From the NCBI GenBank assembly GCA_001939145.1, contig LSRX01001192.1, positions 3,944 through 67,943 on the forward strand: a stretch of 64,000 nt of DNA. Direction: 5' to 3'. The notes below the pieces were generated by a model. The model was not told the DNA's origin. It worked only from the letters and a program-made list of their open reading frames with translations, and did no database searches. Positions within the stretch are counted from its first letter, which is position 1; every line of letters starts with the position of its first letter. This document shows, piece by piece, positions 12,595 through 22,947 of this stretch. Source of the stretch: Symbiodinium microadriaticum (taxonomy: Eukaryota > Sar > Dinophyceae > Suessiales > Symbiodiniaceae). Made by a program: the position numbers and the translations under genes.

Positions 12595-12880
12595 GGCTTT
12601 TTCAGCTGCATCAGCACCGGCACCAGCACCAGCCGAGCCCCAGCGCCAGCCCCAGCGCCAGCGCCAGCACCTGCGCCAGCACCAGCACTAGCACCACCCC
12701 CACCAGCACTACCAGTACCAACAGCCCCACCAACAGCACCACCAGCACCAACAGCCCCACCAGCACCAGCACCAACAGCACCAGTCACCAGCACCAGCCC
12801 CAGCCCAAGCACCAGCCCCAGCGCCAGCCCCAGCACCAGCGCAAGCACCAGCACCCCACGACCACGAGCCACCGCCACCC
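12595..12880 (+). repeat. (CCAGCA/CCAGCC)n hexanucleotide-type repeat
   Basis: A degenerate CCAGCA, CCAGCC and CCAGCG repeat of about 285 bp follows a short (GACTGC)n tract at 12540-12570. It is open in several frames on both strands (Pro-Ala/Thr-Ser on +, Gly/Leu/Val on -). The open frames follow from the repeat and are not evidence for a protein. Confidence 0.85.
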
Positions 12881-14266
12881 CTACGGCACCACCACCACGA
12901 CTACCACGATGTGTTTGTAAGGCTCAAAGACTGTGGCCAATTGTTTCCCATTTCTGTTTGCAGGAGCTCATGACTCCAGACCAGTGCCTGGCCCTCAGCA
13001 CTGAGATTAATTAGAGTAGCGATGACAGAATCACCAAGCTTCGAAATGTGTCCGCCGTTGCAGATGCATTGACCAGGGGTTCACATAGCACGAGGCCTCA
13101 GCTGGCGCCGCAGGAAGGCGACCGACAGATCGCAGTCATGCTGCATGTGGGAGCCAGTAGGATCTTCGTTATTTTTGTGTGCGCGGCTGATGTCCCACTG
13201 CCTTTCAGCGTTGTCCAACAAACTGCAGATGCTGCCACGTCAACTCATGACGAAGTCTGGTCCTTGTCAGCTGCACGGTTTAGGGTTGCTCTGCATTCCT
13301 TGTCCGATGCTATTTCGCCTCGCTCCCGGGATGAAGCGTTTTCGTGGTAAGCAGCACGATGTCGGAATGCAGCCAGCTCCGACAAGTTCGTTAAGCTACG
13401 GGAATTTGATCTGTATCTTCGGCAAGGAAAAAACCACCTCTAGTTGCATGCTTTCTAGGTGTCTGCTCGGTCGAAAACCCAAACGTCTCGGGAACCTTAC
13501 GCAGCCTTGTAGAAGCCCTGGCTTTATATCTGAGCCCTCAACTTCTGTGGCGCCTCGCATGACGTTTTAGGGCCAGGGCCCCAGGTGCAGAGGGTTTGAG
13601 AGGAAGTTTAGGCTGAAAAGGGTGGCTGGGTCAGGGTTGGACCCATGGGCCCTTGAAGCCTGCGTTGACGTGTGATTGGTCGTGCTTTTTTGACAGGAAC
13701 CTGTCCGAGGATGAGGATAAAGCACTGAGGTTCCACGGGACATGAACCGGAGCATTTCTGGGCCGTCGCTTTCGGCAGGCCGTCCCGTCAGTTCGTGGAT
13801 CGAGGATTCGAGTTTCAGATTGCTGGAACGGGACTGGAGAGTTCGGATTCGTTTGAGGAGCCCAGCGAAACATGATTCAGCGACCGGACCATTGCTTTGC
13901 TAAAAAGACTGCCATTTCAGGCAAGTCCAACTTGGGAAGCTCACTGTCCCAGAATGCCTCCACGCCAATGCCTCAGGGCCAGTGTTGCGCTTGCACATGG
14001 CATGGACGGCACGAAAGTTCCAAAGCCTTCCAGACGCTTCGAAACGCCAGAAAACTTCATGCACTTAGCCGCCACGCTCAAACCCTAGGCGCGGCCTGAG
14101 GGTTCGGGGCTTTAGCATGAGCAGCGCTTCGAGCGGACTCGCGAACGGCAAGCCAGCCACGCTCATACAACGATCCCCCTTTAAAACAAAACACAGCAAG
14201 ACGAGACCGCTAGACCAGAACCCTGAACCCTAAACCCCAGAAGCCCCAGAAACCCTAAACACCAAG
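12881..14266. other. Unassigned region before gene A
   Basis: An open frame at 12959-13350 (one TAG at about 13012) has mixed codon use and no recognised motif. From about 13870 the sequence becomes a mosaic typical of the introns downstream. The first convincing splice-bounded exon starts at 14267, after CCCTAAA-type repeats at 14222-14260. Earlier exons of gene A could be hidden here. Confidence 0.3.
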
Positions 14267-17200
14267 GATCGACCTCTCGACGGTGGATCGCGAGAGCCTC
14301 CCTCTCGGGGTCACGCGGCTCTACGGCAAGCGCATGAAGCTGGATGTCAGGCGCATGCAAGGGCTTTGGGTTTAGCGTTGGTCACTGGAGGCTGGGTTCT
14401 TGAAGGGTCTCACTGCAGGTTTTTTTTTTGTTTGGGTCCTCTAAACGGGACTCTGTCTCAAAAAAAGTGTTCAGGATGTCAGGCGGCATGCACAAGGTTA
14501 CCAATCCCAGTAGCTAATGCACCCGCCCGGAAATTCGAAGCAATGCAAGCTCCGGCGACATCTCAACAAGGATTCAGCCGGCTTTGGGAGTTGTGGAAAG
14601 GATTGGGGGTACCCACGGGTAACTCCCAGGGTCGAGGTTGGACGGTTGAGGAGTGGACAGGTTTCCCTGGCTAGCATCCATGCCCTACCGTCCTTGCTCT
14701 CTTTCTTCCTTCATGTTTGCATTTTCTTCGCCCTCGGTGTGGGGCTGTTAGCTTTAAAGGCCACCCTGGTCCTAGCCAGCCAGGCTTCCCACCTCCAGCA
14801 ACCTCAGAGTGTTTGGCAAGCAGGCTGCTAGCTGGAGTGCTGTTCGTAGGTGCTTCGACACCCTGCCCAGCATCCAAAACCGCATCTCCAGATTTCGACA
14901 GATGCAAACAGTGAGAGCGGTCTCCCGAATCCTGAACGCAAAGCCCTGAACCCTCAGCCCTAAGCCCTAAAGGCCCTAAACCCTAAACCCTGAACCCTAA
15001 GCATGAATTTTGTAGGAGGCCTAAGCCCAGAATTCCAAAGTCCAAAGATGTGAGTTCGTCCGCCAGGTCGAACCCGGCCATGATCGACTTGAGAATGAAT
15101 TACCGAAATCTCCTGAACGAGTTCAAGGCTGATGGGTTCCTGGAGAATTTTCTCCTGATTTTGGGTTCCTTCTTAAAGGCTCCGGTAATAGGGCTTCGCA
15201 GGGGGTGTTCTAGTGTGGTTCAGGTCCTCGGCCGTTGATGGAGAGTTTCTTTCTTCGGGGCTTCGAAGACTTGGAGTCCTGGATCTGGCCTTGCTCTTTC
15301 TGGAGTTTGGCTTTTCGGAAAAACGGATTGAGCGTTCGACCTGGAGTTAATGTGGAGTGTCGGACGGAGGCTTTGATATCCTAAACCCCGTACCCTTTAG
15401 ACCCTTTTGTGCAACGCCCGAGCTCAGGTGCCGCCTAACGAAAGGAGTAGAGTGGGCGCGGGAATGGCGTCGGAAGTGTGGCTGATAAACAATGCGTCGG
15501 ATGGCTCAGGGCTTGCAGAGTTTGACTAAGCAAGAAAAATTCCGCAACACTGTGGCAACGATTTTGGCGCGGCTTTTGACGAGCTTGTTGCTGCCTCATG
15601 AGAACGACGACTCGTCTTCCCCATCCTTCTCTGGCTTTGGCGGTTTCGGGGTTCCTGGGGCCCAAGCCCTGCGCACTGCGGAGAGGTTCACAACGGCAAG
15701 ATCGTGTCCAACCAGCGTCTGCCTCAGAGATCCCAAAGACGTTGGTGTGTTTCCTTCTGTGTCTGGGTAGGGCCCATCCTCACTCATTTTGGACCAATTT
15801 GGAGCATGAACTCCCTGTCTTTCCATACTAGCTTCATTGTGTGTTCGGCATCCTTTGTCGTTTTAAGGACTCCTGTGCAACTTTTGAAGACGCCGAAAGG
15901 CCGTGGTGCCTTACAGGGCATCTCGCATCAAGCCGACGCATGGACCGCTTCCGGTTGATCCAGTTCCTGTACCACCCCAATGTCTCTTATCGATTAGCAG
16001 CAAAAAGCCTTCTAATCATTAGGGAGCCTATCTTCTAATTATTTCGCAGCCAATCTTCTAAGCACTAAGGAGCCTCTCTTCTAATTATTAGGGTTCGCTT
16101 TCAAGAGATTTCAGGGCAAGAATGGAGCCCCCATAATAAAGCTGCCACATCACCTTTTTATACCTTAGATTATGGATCTCTTGGGTCTCCTTGTGAACCA
16201 AGTGAGGTTAAGCGGAAGTCTCGGACTAGTTCGAAGGGGGCTAGGTCCTGCATGGCAGGCCTCTCTCCGTTTTTGGTTCTGTTTCTGTCTGTCTCTCTCT
16301 CTGTCTCTCTCCTTTAGGTTTTCTCCTTCTTCTCTTTCCCTGCATTGCAGCTGTCGGCGAAGGTTTGTCTTGATGAAGCCGCGGCCCAAAGCTGCTTTGA
16401 ACAAGCCGAAGGCCGGCTTCGCCTCTGCAAGGGGGGCTTCAGCGATAATGATGATGTTGATGATGTTGTAGGTGACGACGGTGGTCATGATGTCGGTCGT
16501 GTCGCTAGGGGTCCTCCTCATCACGACTGCTTCAATGAGGCTCACGTGTGCAAGAGTACGGTACAGTGTAAAACTCGAGGACCCGCGCGTGGTACCGTGC
16601 TTTCAGGGAGCTGGGATTTCAGGGGGACAGGGTCCCAGGTTTCTAGGAGTTCTGCAGAGCTTCGGGAGTGTTGGAGTTCGCCATTTGGGCTACTGAGTCT
16701 TTTGTGGGGAGGTCAGGGAGGTTCACCGACTCCCCCAGAGCCACGGTGCTGGTGTTGCATCGATTCTTAGGAAGATTAGTGTCAGGGTCAGTTGACTGCG
16801 ACGCGGGCAGGCATTGGAGTACCCGGAGGGTGTGAACAAGGCCGTGCCCCTGCGAGCCCAAGTGGCCGGGCTAAGCCCTAAACTCCTAAACCCTAGCTCT
16901 AAATCCAAACCCTAAGGAAGCCCTAAACCCCAACTCCGGGGGTCCCAGGTTCAAGAAGTTCAATCCTTAAGCCTCAAATTCAATTTCGGCCCATTTCGGC
17001 AGAAGCCTCAAATCCCCTTAAAAGCCCTCAACCGCCCTGAGCCTTGCCAGCAAAATAAGCCCTTTAGGTCCTAAACCCTGTGAAGGCGCTCTTCCGGAAG
17101 GTCGCGCAGATGCGGGCCAAGGCCAAAGAGGACGGCGGGCCTCTGCCAGGGACCCGATGCGGGTTTTCCATAGGGGCAAAAAAACCGGGTTTCGAAGCAG

Positions 17201-19089
17201 CAAGCCGTCGGAGGTTGCTCCGCACCTCAAGGTTTCATAAACTTTTTGTATTGGTGTTTATAGCGGCTTCGTCGGGTTTTGTGAGGGGCTTTGTGTCCAC
17301 TGTTTTGAGATGGTGGTGGTCCAGGGAGCCAATACCTGTCCATCAACAAGAACGGTAAGTCTCAAAGCCCCTGAACGCCACCACCCTCTGTCCGAAACCC
17401 TTCCAAGCCGTACTGAAAAGGCACCCAACAAACTCACCCAAAAAAAAGCCAGCTCGAGAGCCAGGCTAAAGGCCACCCTGGACACTGAACCCCCTTAAGC
17501 CCGAAACTCGAGCCACCAAGCTTTTCGGGTTTATTGTGGTACTGAGGTCGCCGAAGAGCGCTCGGAGCGGCAATGACGACCTGCTCCCCGTGGAGGCGGG
17601 CCCGGCGTCGGCTCTGGGTTTTTGTTTGACGGCCTGCGCTTGGCACCCGATTCGGCAAGGGTTTCATAGGCCCTCCTATACGGTTTGTGCTTGGTTAAAC
17701 ACCACAGGTGTTTCCTGTAAGCCGATCTGCAACCTACCGTCCAAGCCCCTGTGGGTGTCTTAGTATGTTATGCCATGTGTACCAAGTTTCAACCTAAACC
17801 TCAACAAGTCGAAACGCTAGGGGACCTAGGGTTTGAGGGTAAGGCTTTGGGGTCTAGGGAGTTTAGGATGAGCTCCAATCAAGCCTGTGGAAAAGGGGTT
17901 TAGGGTTTCGGGGTTTGGGGTTTAGGGTTTGGGGTTGCTAGGGAGTTTGTAGCCACGAGTGCTGCTTAACTCGCCCCTCCCGGCAAGACTGCAAGAGGCC
18001 TGGATGCAGAAAAGGGTTGCTAGGGAGTTTGGAAGAATATAGCTGGGGCGCCGAGAGGCTGCTATGAACACAACAAGCTACGGGCTTTCAAGGCGAGAAG
18101 CGCAAGTCCTGATCCCCAAGCTTCTGCACTGTAGACTGGTCGACCCTTATGGCTGAACACTGTGGGTATGCCGAAAGGCGAAGCCAGCCCTAAACCCTTT
18201 AGACCCTAAGCCCTAAACCCGACACTAACTAGCGTCGCGGGGCTATGCAGAGCCTTGCCTGCCTTGCGCGAGAGTGGGAGTCGAACCCCGAAACGCGAAA
18301 GCTCTGAGCACCAAGCAGGAAAGCCCTCAGACCCTCATCCTAAGCCTCTAAGCTTTGGGTTTTTGAACAGGAGGACGTCGACGAGGACGGCAGTCCGCGA
18401 AGCAAGCCGGACCCGACTCTTCAGAAAGAGGTCGGAGCTTCGCTTGTTTTCCTCCTTAGCACCATTATAGGGTTTCGGGTTTAGGGTTTAGGGTTTAGAG
18501 TTGTCCAAACGCTCCTTTTGTGGGGTCCGGGTGTTCTTTCTGGGCCAGAGGGAGTTGTTGGCGGGTAGGGGTTTGGAGCGGGGTTTCAAGGGGGCCGGGA
18601 ATTTTGGGGCTTGCGGTTGTTCAAGCCTTGCAATGGGTGAATGCCCCTGAGACTTTGGCCAAGAGCCGACCAGTTCTCCTGACAGGTGAGCAGGTGGGGC
18701 AACCTAACCCCTAAACACCAAATCACAGGAAAAACAAGCACAACACTGGAATTTCAGAGCAAAGCCAAAGGCACTCCAAAAGAAGCCGAAGCCCGGCACC
18801 CCAAAATTGAAACGTCTGCCCCCTCCCCGCCTCGGCGGCGGGTATGTCTGGCCTCAACGTTAACCTGGGTGCCAAAGAGTGTTTTTGCTTGTAGCATAAC
18901 CTCGAAGGTTTGATTTTTGGTGTTAAAGCCCCAATTCTTCCATGCCAATCCCTAAAGCCTTAGACCCGAAATTCAACTGGGCAGGTTCGGGAGATCGCCA
19001 GGAATGCCAAGGTTCAGGCCACACACTCGTCCATGGAGTACCCGCCGAACAGCGGCAACGGCGGCCCCGGCAACTATTCCAAGCTTTGA
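14267..19089 (+). CDS. Gene A: multi-exon gene, unknown product (5' end unresolved)
   Basis: Several splice-bounded segments with strong third-position G/C bias lie in one orientation. They are 14267-14350 (IDLSTVDRESLPLG...), 14850-14910 (CFDTLPSIQNRISRF..., flanked by AG and a GTGAG donor), about 15048-15150, about 16811-16868 (ALEYPEGVNKAVPLRAQV), about 17081-17140 (KALFRKVAQMRAKAKEDGG), about 17546-17618, 18371-18430 (EDVDEDGSPRSKPDP), and a terminal exon 18985-19089 ending in TGA. The protein looks hydrophilic with helical and acidic parts. I do not recognise the family, and some segments could belong to a different gene. The stop is 219 nt before the start of gene B. Confidence 0.45.
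18985..19089 (+). CDS. Terminal exon of gene A
   Basis: An AG acceptor at 18983-18984 is followed by 35 in-frame codons ending in TGA at 19087-19089. The peptide runs VREIARNAKVQATHSSMEYP, then a Gly/Asn-rich tail ending NYSKL. Third positions are mostly G or C. Confidence 0.55.
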   Translation, partial: VREIARNAKVQATHSSMEYPPNSGNGGPGNYSKL

Positions 19090-19308
19090 TTACTTGGGAT
19101 TAGGTGTTGTGGGTTTGGAGAACTGGGCAGTATAAAATCTGTTTCACAGTCTAGCCTAGCCTCGCCCAGCCCATTCAGAAATAAGTGCAAGCATCGGCAT
19201 GGAGCAGAGCAACCCAAGAAACGAGCCGACAGCCACGTTTCTTTATGGTGCAGTTGGCTCGAGCTCCCAGCAACCCCCGCAGCAGCACCCCGACTCATCT
19301 CCGTAGCC

Positions 19309-19373
19309 ATGGCAAAGCGCAGTGCCAACCTCTTGGTGGTGGCCCTGGTGGCCTGCGCCCTGCACCTGGGACC
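19309..19373 (+). CDS. Gene B exon 1: start codon and signal peptide
   Basis: ATG at 19309 is the first in this frame and is followed by a basic N-region (AKRS) and a hydrophobic core (NLLVVALVACALHLG). The donor is GT at 19374. The 65-nt exon ends in phase 2, and exon 2 supplies the third base. Confidence 0.65.
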
Positions 19374-22165
19374 GTTGATGGAGAGCTAAAAAAAAGGGGG
19401 TTTCTGACAGGGTTTCTATGAGGGTTAGTACTCTACGGGTTGCTGTGATTATCTGGGAAGTGTGCACTTTTCATGGCTGAGTTTTGTCTTCAGGACGCTG
19501 GAGAGAACCCTGAGACAGTGACTGTCTCTGTGTGCGTCTGACAAAAGATGTGATACCCACCCCCGCCCCCAAAAGCTGCGAAGCTTCGGACATCCCCTGA
19601 GCGAGGCAAACCGCAAACCCTGAGCCCACCGAAGAGCCCCAAGCCCGGTGGGCCAGTACCCGAGGTACGTCCTGCTGCCCGGTGAGAGCTTCGTCGCCCC
19701 CCAGCCGCTCCGCACCGCCGCGTCACAGGAGGCTCCGGGAGCTTTCGCGCAGGCGCCCAGCTTCCAGGCGCTCAGGGGGGGGGCTCCCCTTAAGGGCTCC
19801 CTTTGAGGGCTCGTGTCAGAGGGGTTTTAAAGGGGCTCCCTTAAGATTTCAAAAGATCCCACAAGATAATAAGGGTTCTATGGGTGGTTCTGTAAGGGTT
19901 TCCGGTGAGGCAGATCCCCTGAAGATGATGACCACGGTAAAACCTCTGGACTTTCACAGAAACCATGCGAAACCTCTGCGAACCTGAGACCCTGAGCCGT
20001 TAGAATACAAGACCGCAAAGGGACCCTCATAAGATCGTCTTAACGCTCTCATGAACACCTTGTAAGACTTTCAATCCATCTTCCAAGCCGTGTTAGAATG
20101 AGCTGCCATGAAACTCAGTGCAGACTTCGGGAGGTCCTGGGGACTGCCAGTAATGGGTACGTGTGGTGTTGGTGGTGAATCCATTTGTTGTCGACCTCCC
20201 GAACCCCGCCTCAGCCAAACTTGCGTTCCTAAACCTATCAGGCGACGGAAGAGAGGTGTCAACAAAAAACCTAAACCCTAAGAGTGTCCAAACAAATCTA
20301 AACCCTAAGAGGTGTCAAAAAAAACAGCCCCAAACCCTAAGAGGTGTCAAAAAACTCCCTAAACCCTAAGAGGTGTCAGATAAAACAACCCCAAACCCTA
20401 AAGCCCGTCTCTCGCGCCGGACCGGAGGCGGAGGGCCGCTCGGTGCAAGTGAGCATGGCCGCGACCGGAGGCCTAGGGCCAGGGGCCTCCAGGGTTGAAA
20501 AGAGCCCTACCTTAAAGAAGTGCTTCTGAACATGATCCTTTCAGGATTCTATTAGTAAGACCCTCCCCCCCCAAAAAAAAACAAAAAAAACAGAGCCACG
20601 TCACCCTAGAAACACGGTATAGCCCACCACACAAACCCCTGAACATATCCAACATCAAGCTCTAGCCTGACGGGAGGCGAGCCTACTCGATTTCCGCTTG
20701 TGTTCCTCGGAGTCTCGGTGAGATTTAGTCGGGAACCTTGGGCGGGAGGTCCCCAACTCCTAGACCAATCGGAGGAGCCATTTTTTGAACATGTTCCAGA
20801 TTTGCCAGACTTGAGGAGGATGGCATCTGCTGCGTCGCAGTGTGAGCGTGCAAAACCTGCAAGTTCCCCGACCCTCTCCTGACCACCACCGACAAAGTCC
20901 AAAGTAGAACCCCACAGAGCCCGGCAAGAACCCGAGAGACACCCCAAAGCCCCAAAAAGAGAGCACGCAGCCGGAGCCCGAGGATTGCTGGCGGGCACCG
21001 CGGCCGTTGGCCTCCTGGCGGTCTTCTTCTACGGCCCCTTGGCTTGGGCCCTCGAAGCTTGGGGGGTTTTGGCCCCTGTTTTTGTCGGTTTTCGCCAGGC
21101 AGATCTGTGGTTTTTGTGTCACTGCTGTTTGTTTTTGGTTTGTTTGTAGAAGGGGGGTCTAGCCGGGCTCTCGTCGGGTCTTTGGTTCATGCTGCCATGG
21201 GTGTGACGTCGGGCCCCCTTTTTTTGCGGATCTGCAGGGTGTCTTGAGTGAGAAGGAGGGTAGGGTGATTCGGTCCAGATACGTCCTTGGAGGGTTGGCA
21301 AGCTTGGGAGTTCAAGGTTTTCACATAGGATTATTACAGGGTGCAGGGTGTCGGGGTGGGGGGCCTTGGGGTTGAGGGTTTTGGAGTAGCCCAGCCGGCG
21401 CCCCGGTTCCTAGCATATGCATATGGACGATGGTGTGCAGGGGCGTCGAGTTGGGCTTCTTTCTTGATGAGGTGTTGGGGTTCGTTCAACCTTAAACCTG
21501 GAAGCCAGACTCCCACACCCTGAACACCAACCTCGCTTGCAGAGTGCGAGTTGCGAAAGTCCACCGACCGATTTTTTCCTTCCACCGCGCCGCCTTGAGA
21601 ACCCCACCCCAGGCTCCTACTCCGGAGCGGGCAGTGGCCTTTGATCCGTTGCAACGCCTTGAAAGTGAGCAGAAAGGACACGTGGTTTTTGTGAGCCCCT
21701 TTTCAAGTCTCCGCGCCATTGTAGCACAGTGAGCGACAGAGAAGCATGGCGAAAAGAGATCGACCTGCCCCTAGCTGTACTAGCACAAGAGATGCCAAAG
21801 AGCTGCTGTCGCCTCGTGGGATAGGGTGGGCGGTGTGCAGGGTTGGGGGTTTTGACTCTGTGCTTGTAGCCAGGCCTGCCCATTGACCGCCTGCCCCGCG
21901 CCTTGGAGGTCCTTGAGGGCGTGTGAGGGAGCTTGCCTAGTCTGAGTGGAAGGGAAGCCTTCAACCGTCCAAGCCCGGTGCACCAGAAGCCCAAATCAGA
22001 GAGTCCTTGTCTGCTGGAAGCCAGCATTCCTGGGCTTTGCCTTAGCCCAAAGAGTCCTGGGCCTTAGCCCAAAAAGCCAAAACCAAAAGCCCGAAACCCC
22101 AAGCCCAACTGGGGCAGGCGCTGAGCTACCTCAGCCCCGACCCGAAGCGCATCGAGGTCCCGTGA
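19309..22165 (+). CDS. Gene B: small plastid-targeted membrane protein
   Basis: Five exons are visible: 19309-19373, 19665-~19775, ~20405-20472, ~20971-21045 and 22118-22165. Exon 1 encodes a signal peptide (MAKRSANLLVVALVACALHL). The exon 1/2 junction is GT-AG and joins in frame (GGA CC|G TAC). Exon 2 carries ESFVAPQPLR; FVAP at the start of the transit peptide is a known hallmark of dinoflagellate plastid-targeted proteins. Exon 3 is rich in Ala, Ser and Arg, as expected of a transit peptide. Exon 4 encodes one membrane span (GLLAGTAAVGLLAVFFYG). Exon 5 gives the C-terminus ALSYLSPDPKRIEVP then TGA. A product of roughly 110-120 residues with one mature membrane span suggests a small thylakoid or envelope protein, perhaps a photosystem subunit; I cannot name it. 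Phases after exon 2 were not all verified. Confidence 0.65.
19665..19775 (+). CDS. Gene B exon 2: plastid transit region with FVAP motif
   Basis: The acceptor is AG at 19663-19664. The frame reads YVLLPGESFVAPQPLRTAAS and continues Ala/Gln-rich to about 19775, followed by a run of G. The FVAP phenylalanine lies about 12 residues after the hydrophobic core of the signal peptide, which is the expected position. Confidence 0.65.
22118..22165 (+). CDS. Gene B terminal exon
   Basis: The acceptor GGGGCAG ends at 22117. Sixteen codons (ALSYLSPDPKRIEVP, then TGA at 22163-22165) follow with consistent G/C wobble bases. Confidence 0.55.
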   Translation, partial: ALSYLSPDPKRIEVP

Positions 22166-22246
22166 AATCCAGCGCAGGGCTTGGTAGTGGGGGTGTACTT
22201 TGGAAATCGTCCGTCCTTGAGCTTCTGGAGGCTCCCCTTGTGAAGG

Positions 22247-22495
22247 AAGTCTCAGTCTCTCAGTCTCTCAGTCTCTCAGTCTCTCAGTCTCTCAGTCTCT
22301 CAGTCTCTCAGTCTCTCAGTCTCTCAGTCTCTCAGTCTCTCAGTCTCTCAGTCTCTCAGTCTCTCAGTCTCTCAGTCTCTCAGTCTCTCAGTCTCTCAGT
22401 CTCTCAGTCTCTCAGTCTCTCAGTCTCTCAGTCTCTCAGTCTCTCAGTCTCTCAGTCTCTCAGTCTCTCAGTCTCTCAGTCTCTCAGTCTCTCAG

Positions 22496-22520
<25 letters not shown>
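22247..22520 (+). repeat. (CAGTCTCT)n octanucleotide microsatellite
   Basis: About 31 nearly perfect copies of CAGTCTCT are followed by a short (CT)n run at about 22497-22522. It lies between the stop of gene B and the probable start of gene C. The open frame across it is a repeat artefact. Confidence 0.95.
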
Positions 22521-22528
<8 letters not shown>

Positions 22529-22947
22529 AACCCCCCCTTATGAAGGAAGCCCCTCTCTCTGAGCCTCTCTCTCCTTTCCTTTATCCGAAGCGCCGAAAAA
22601 AAGAGCGGAGCCCGGTTTCTTCTGCCCTGCTCGACTCCGGGAGCTTTCCACGTCCTACGCCTCAAGAACGAAACGGAACTAAATCCTACCTAGGCCCTAT
22701 AAAAGCCTTCCTCTCTATGATCTTCGGTTTCCCTAACATGACCCTATAAACACCTTCCTTTGTAGTTTCAGTTTTCCTTATCATGATTTCCTGATATAAG
22801 TCCTTAAAAAAGGTTAGGTTATTTGGGGGTCCAGGTGGCCCTAAAAGTGCGGGTGCCTCCTGAAAGCCCATAAACGGCCCAGTAAAGCCCTATAGAGCCC
22901 TCGGCAATCGAGAGGACTCACTGACGACCTTGCTTTACCGAAGCTCC

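Noticed and set aside
19302..19311. CCGTAGCCAT before the gene B start as a second spliced-leader relict
   Set aside because: Only ten bases match the leader start, and the following sequence is coding (GGCAAAGCG) rather than TTTGGCTCAAG. Chance is a sufficient explanation.
22250..22530. Gene B frame extended through the CAGTCTCT repeat
   Set aside because: The coding exon ends with TGA at 22163-22165; the 194-codon frame through the repeat is in a different phase and is repeat-driven.
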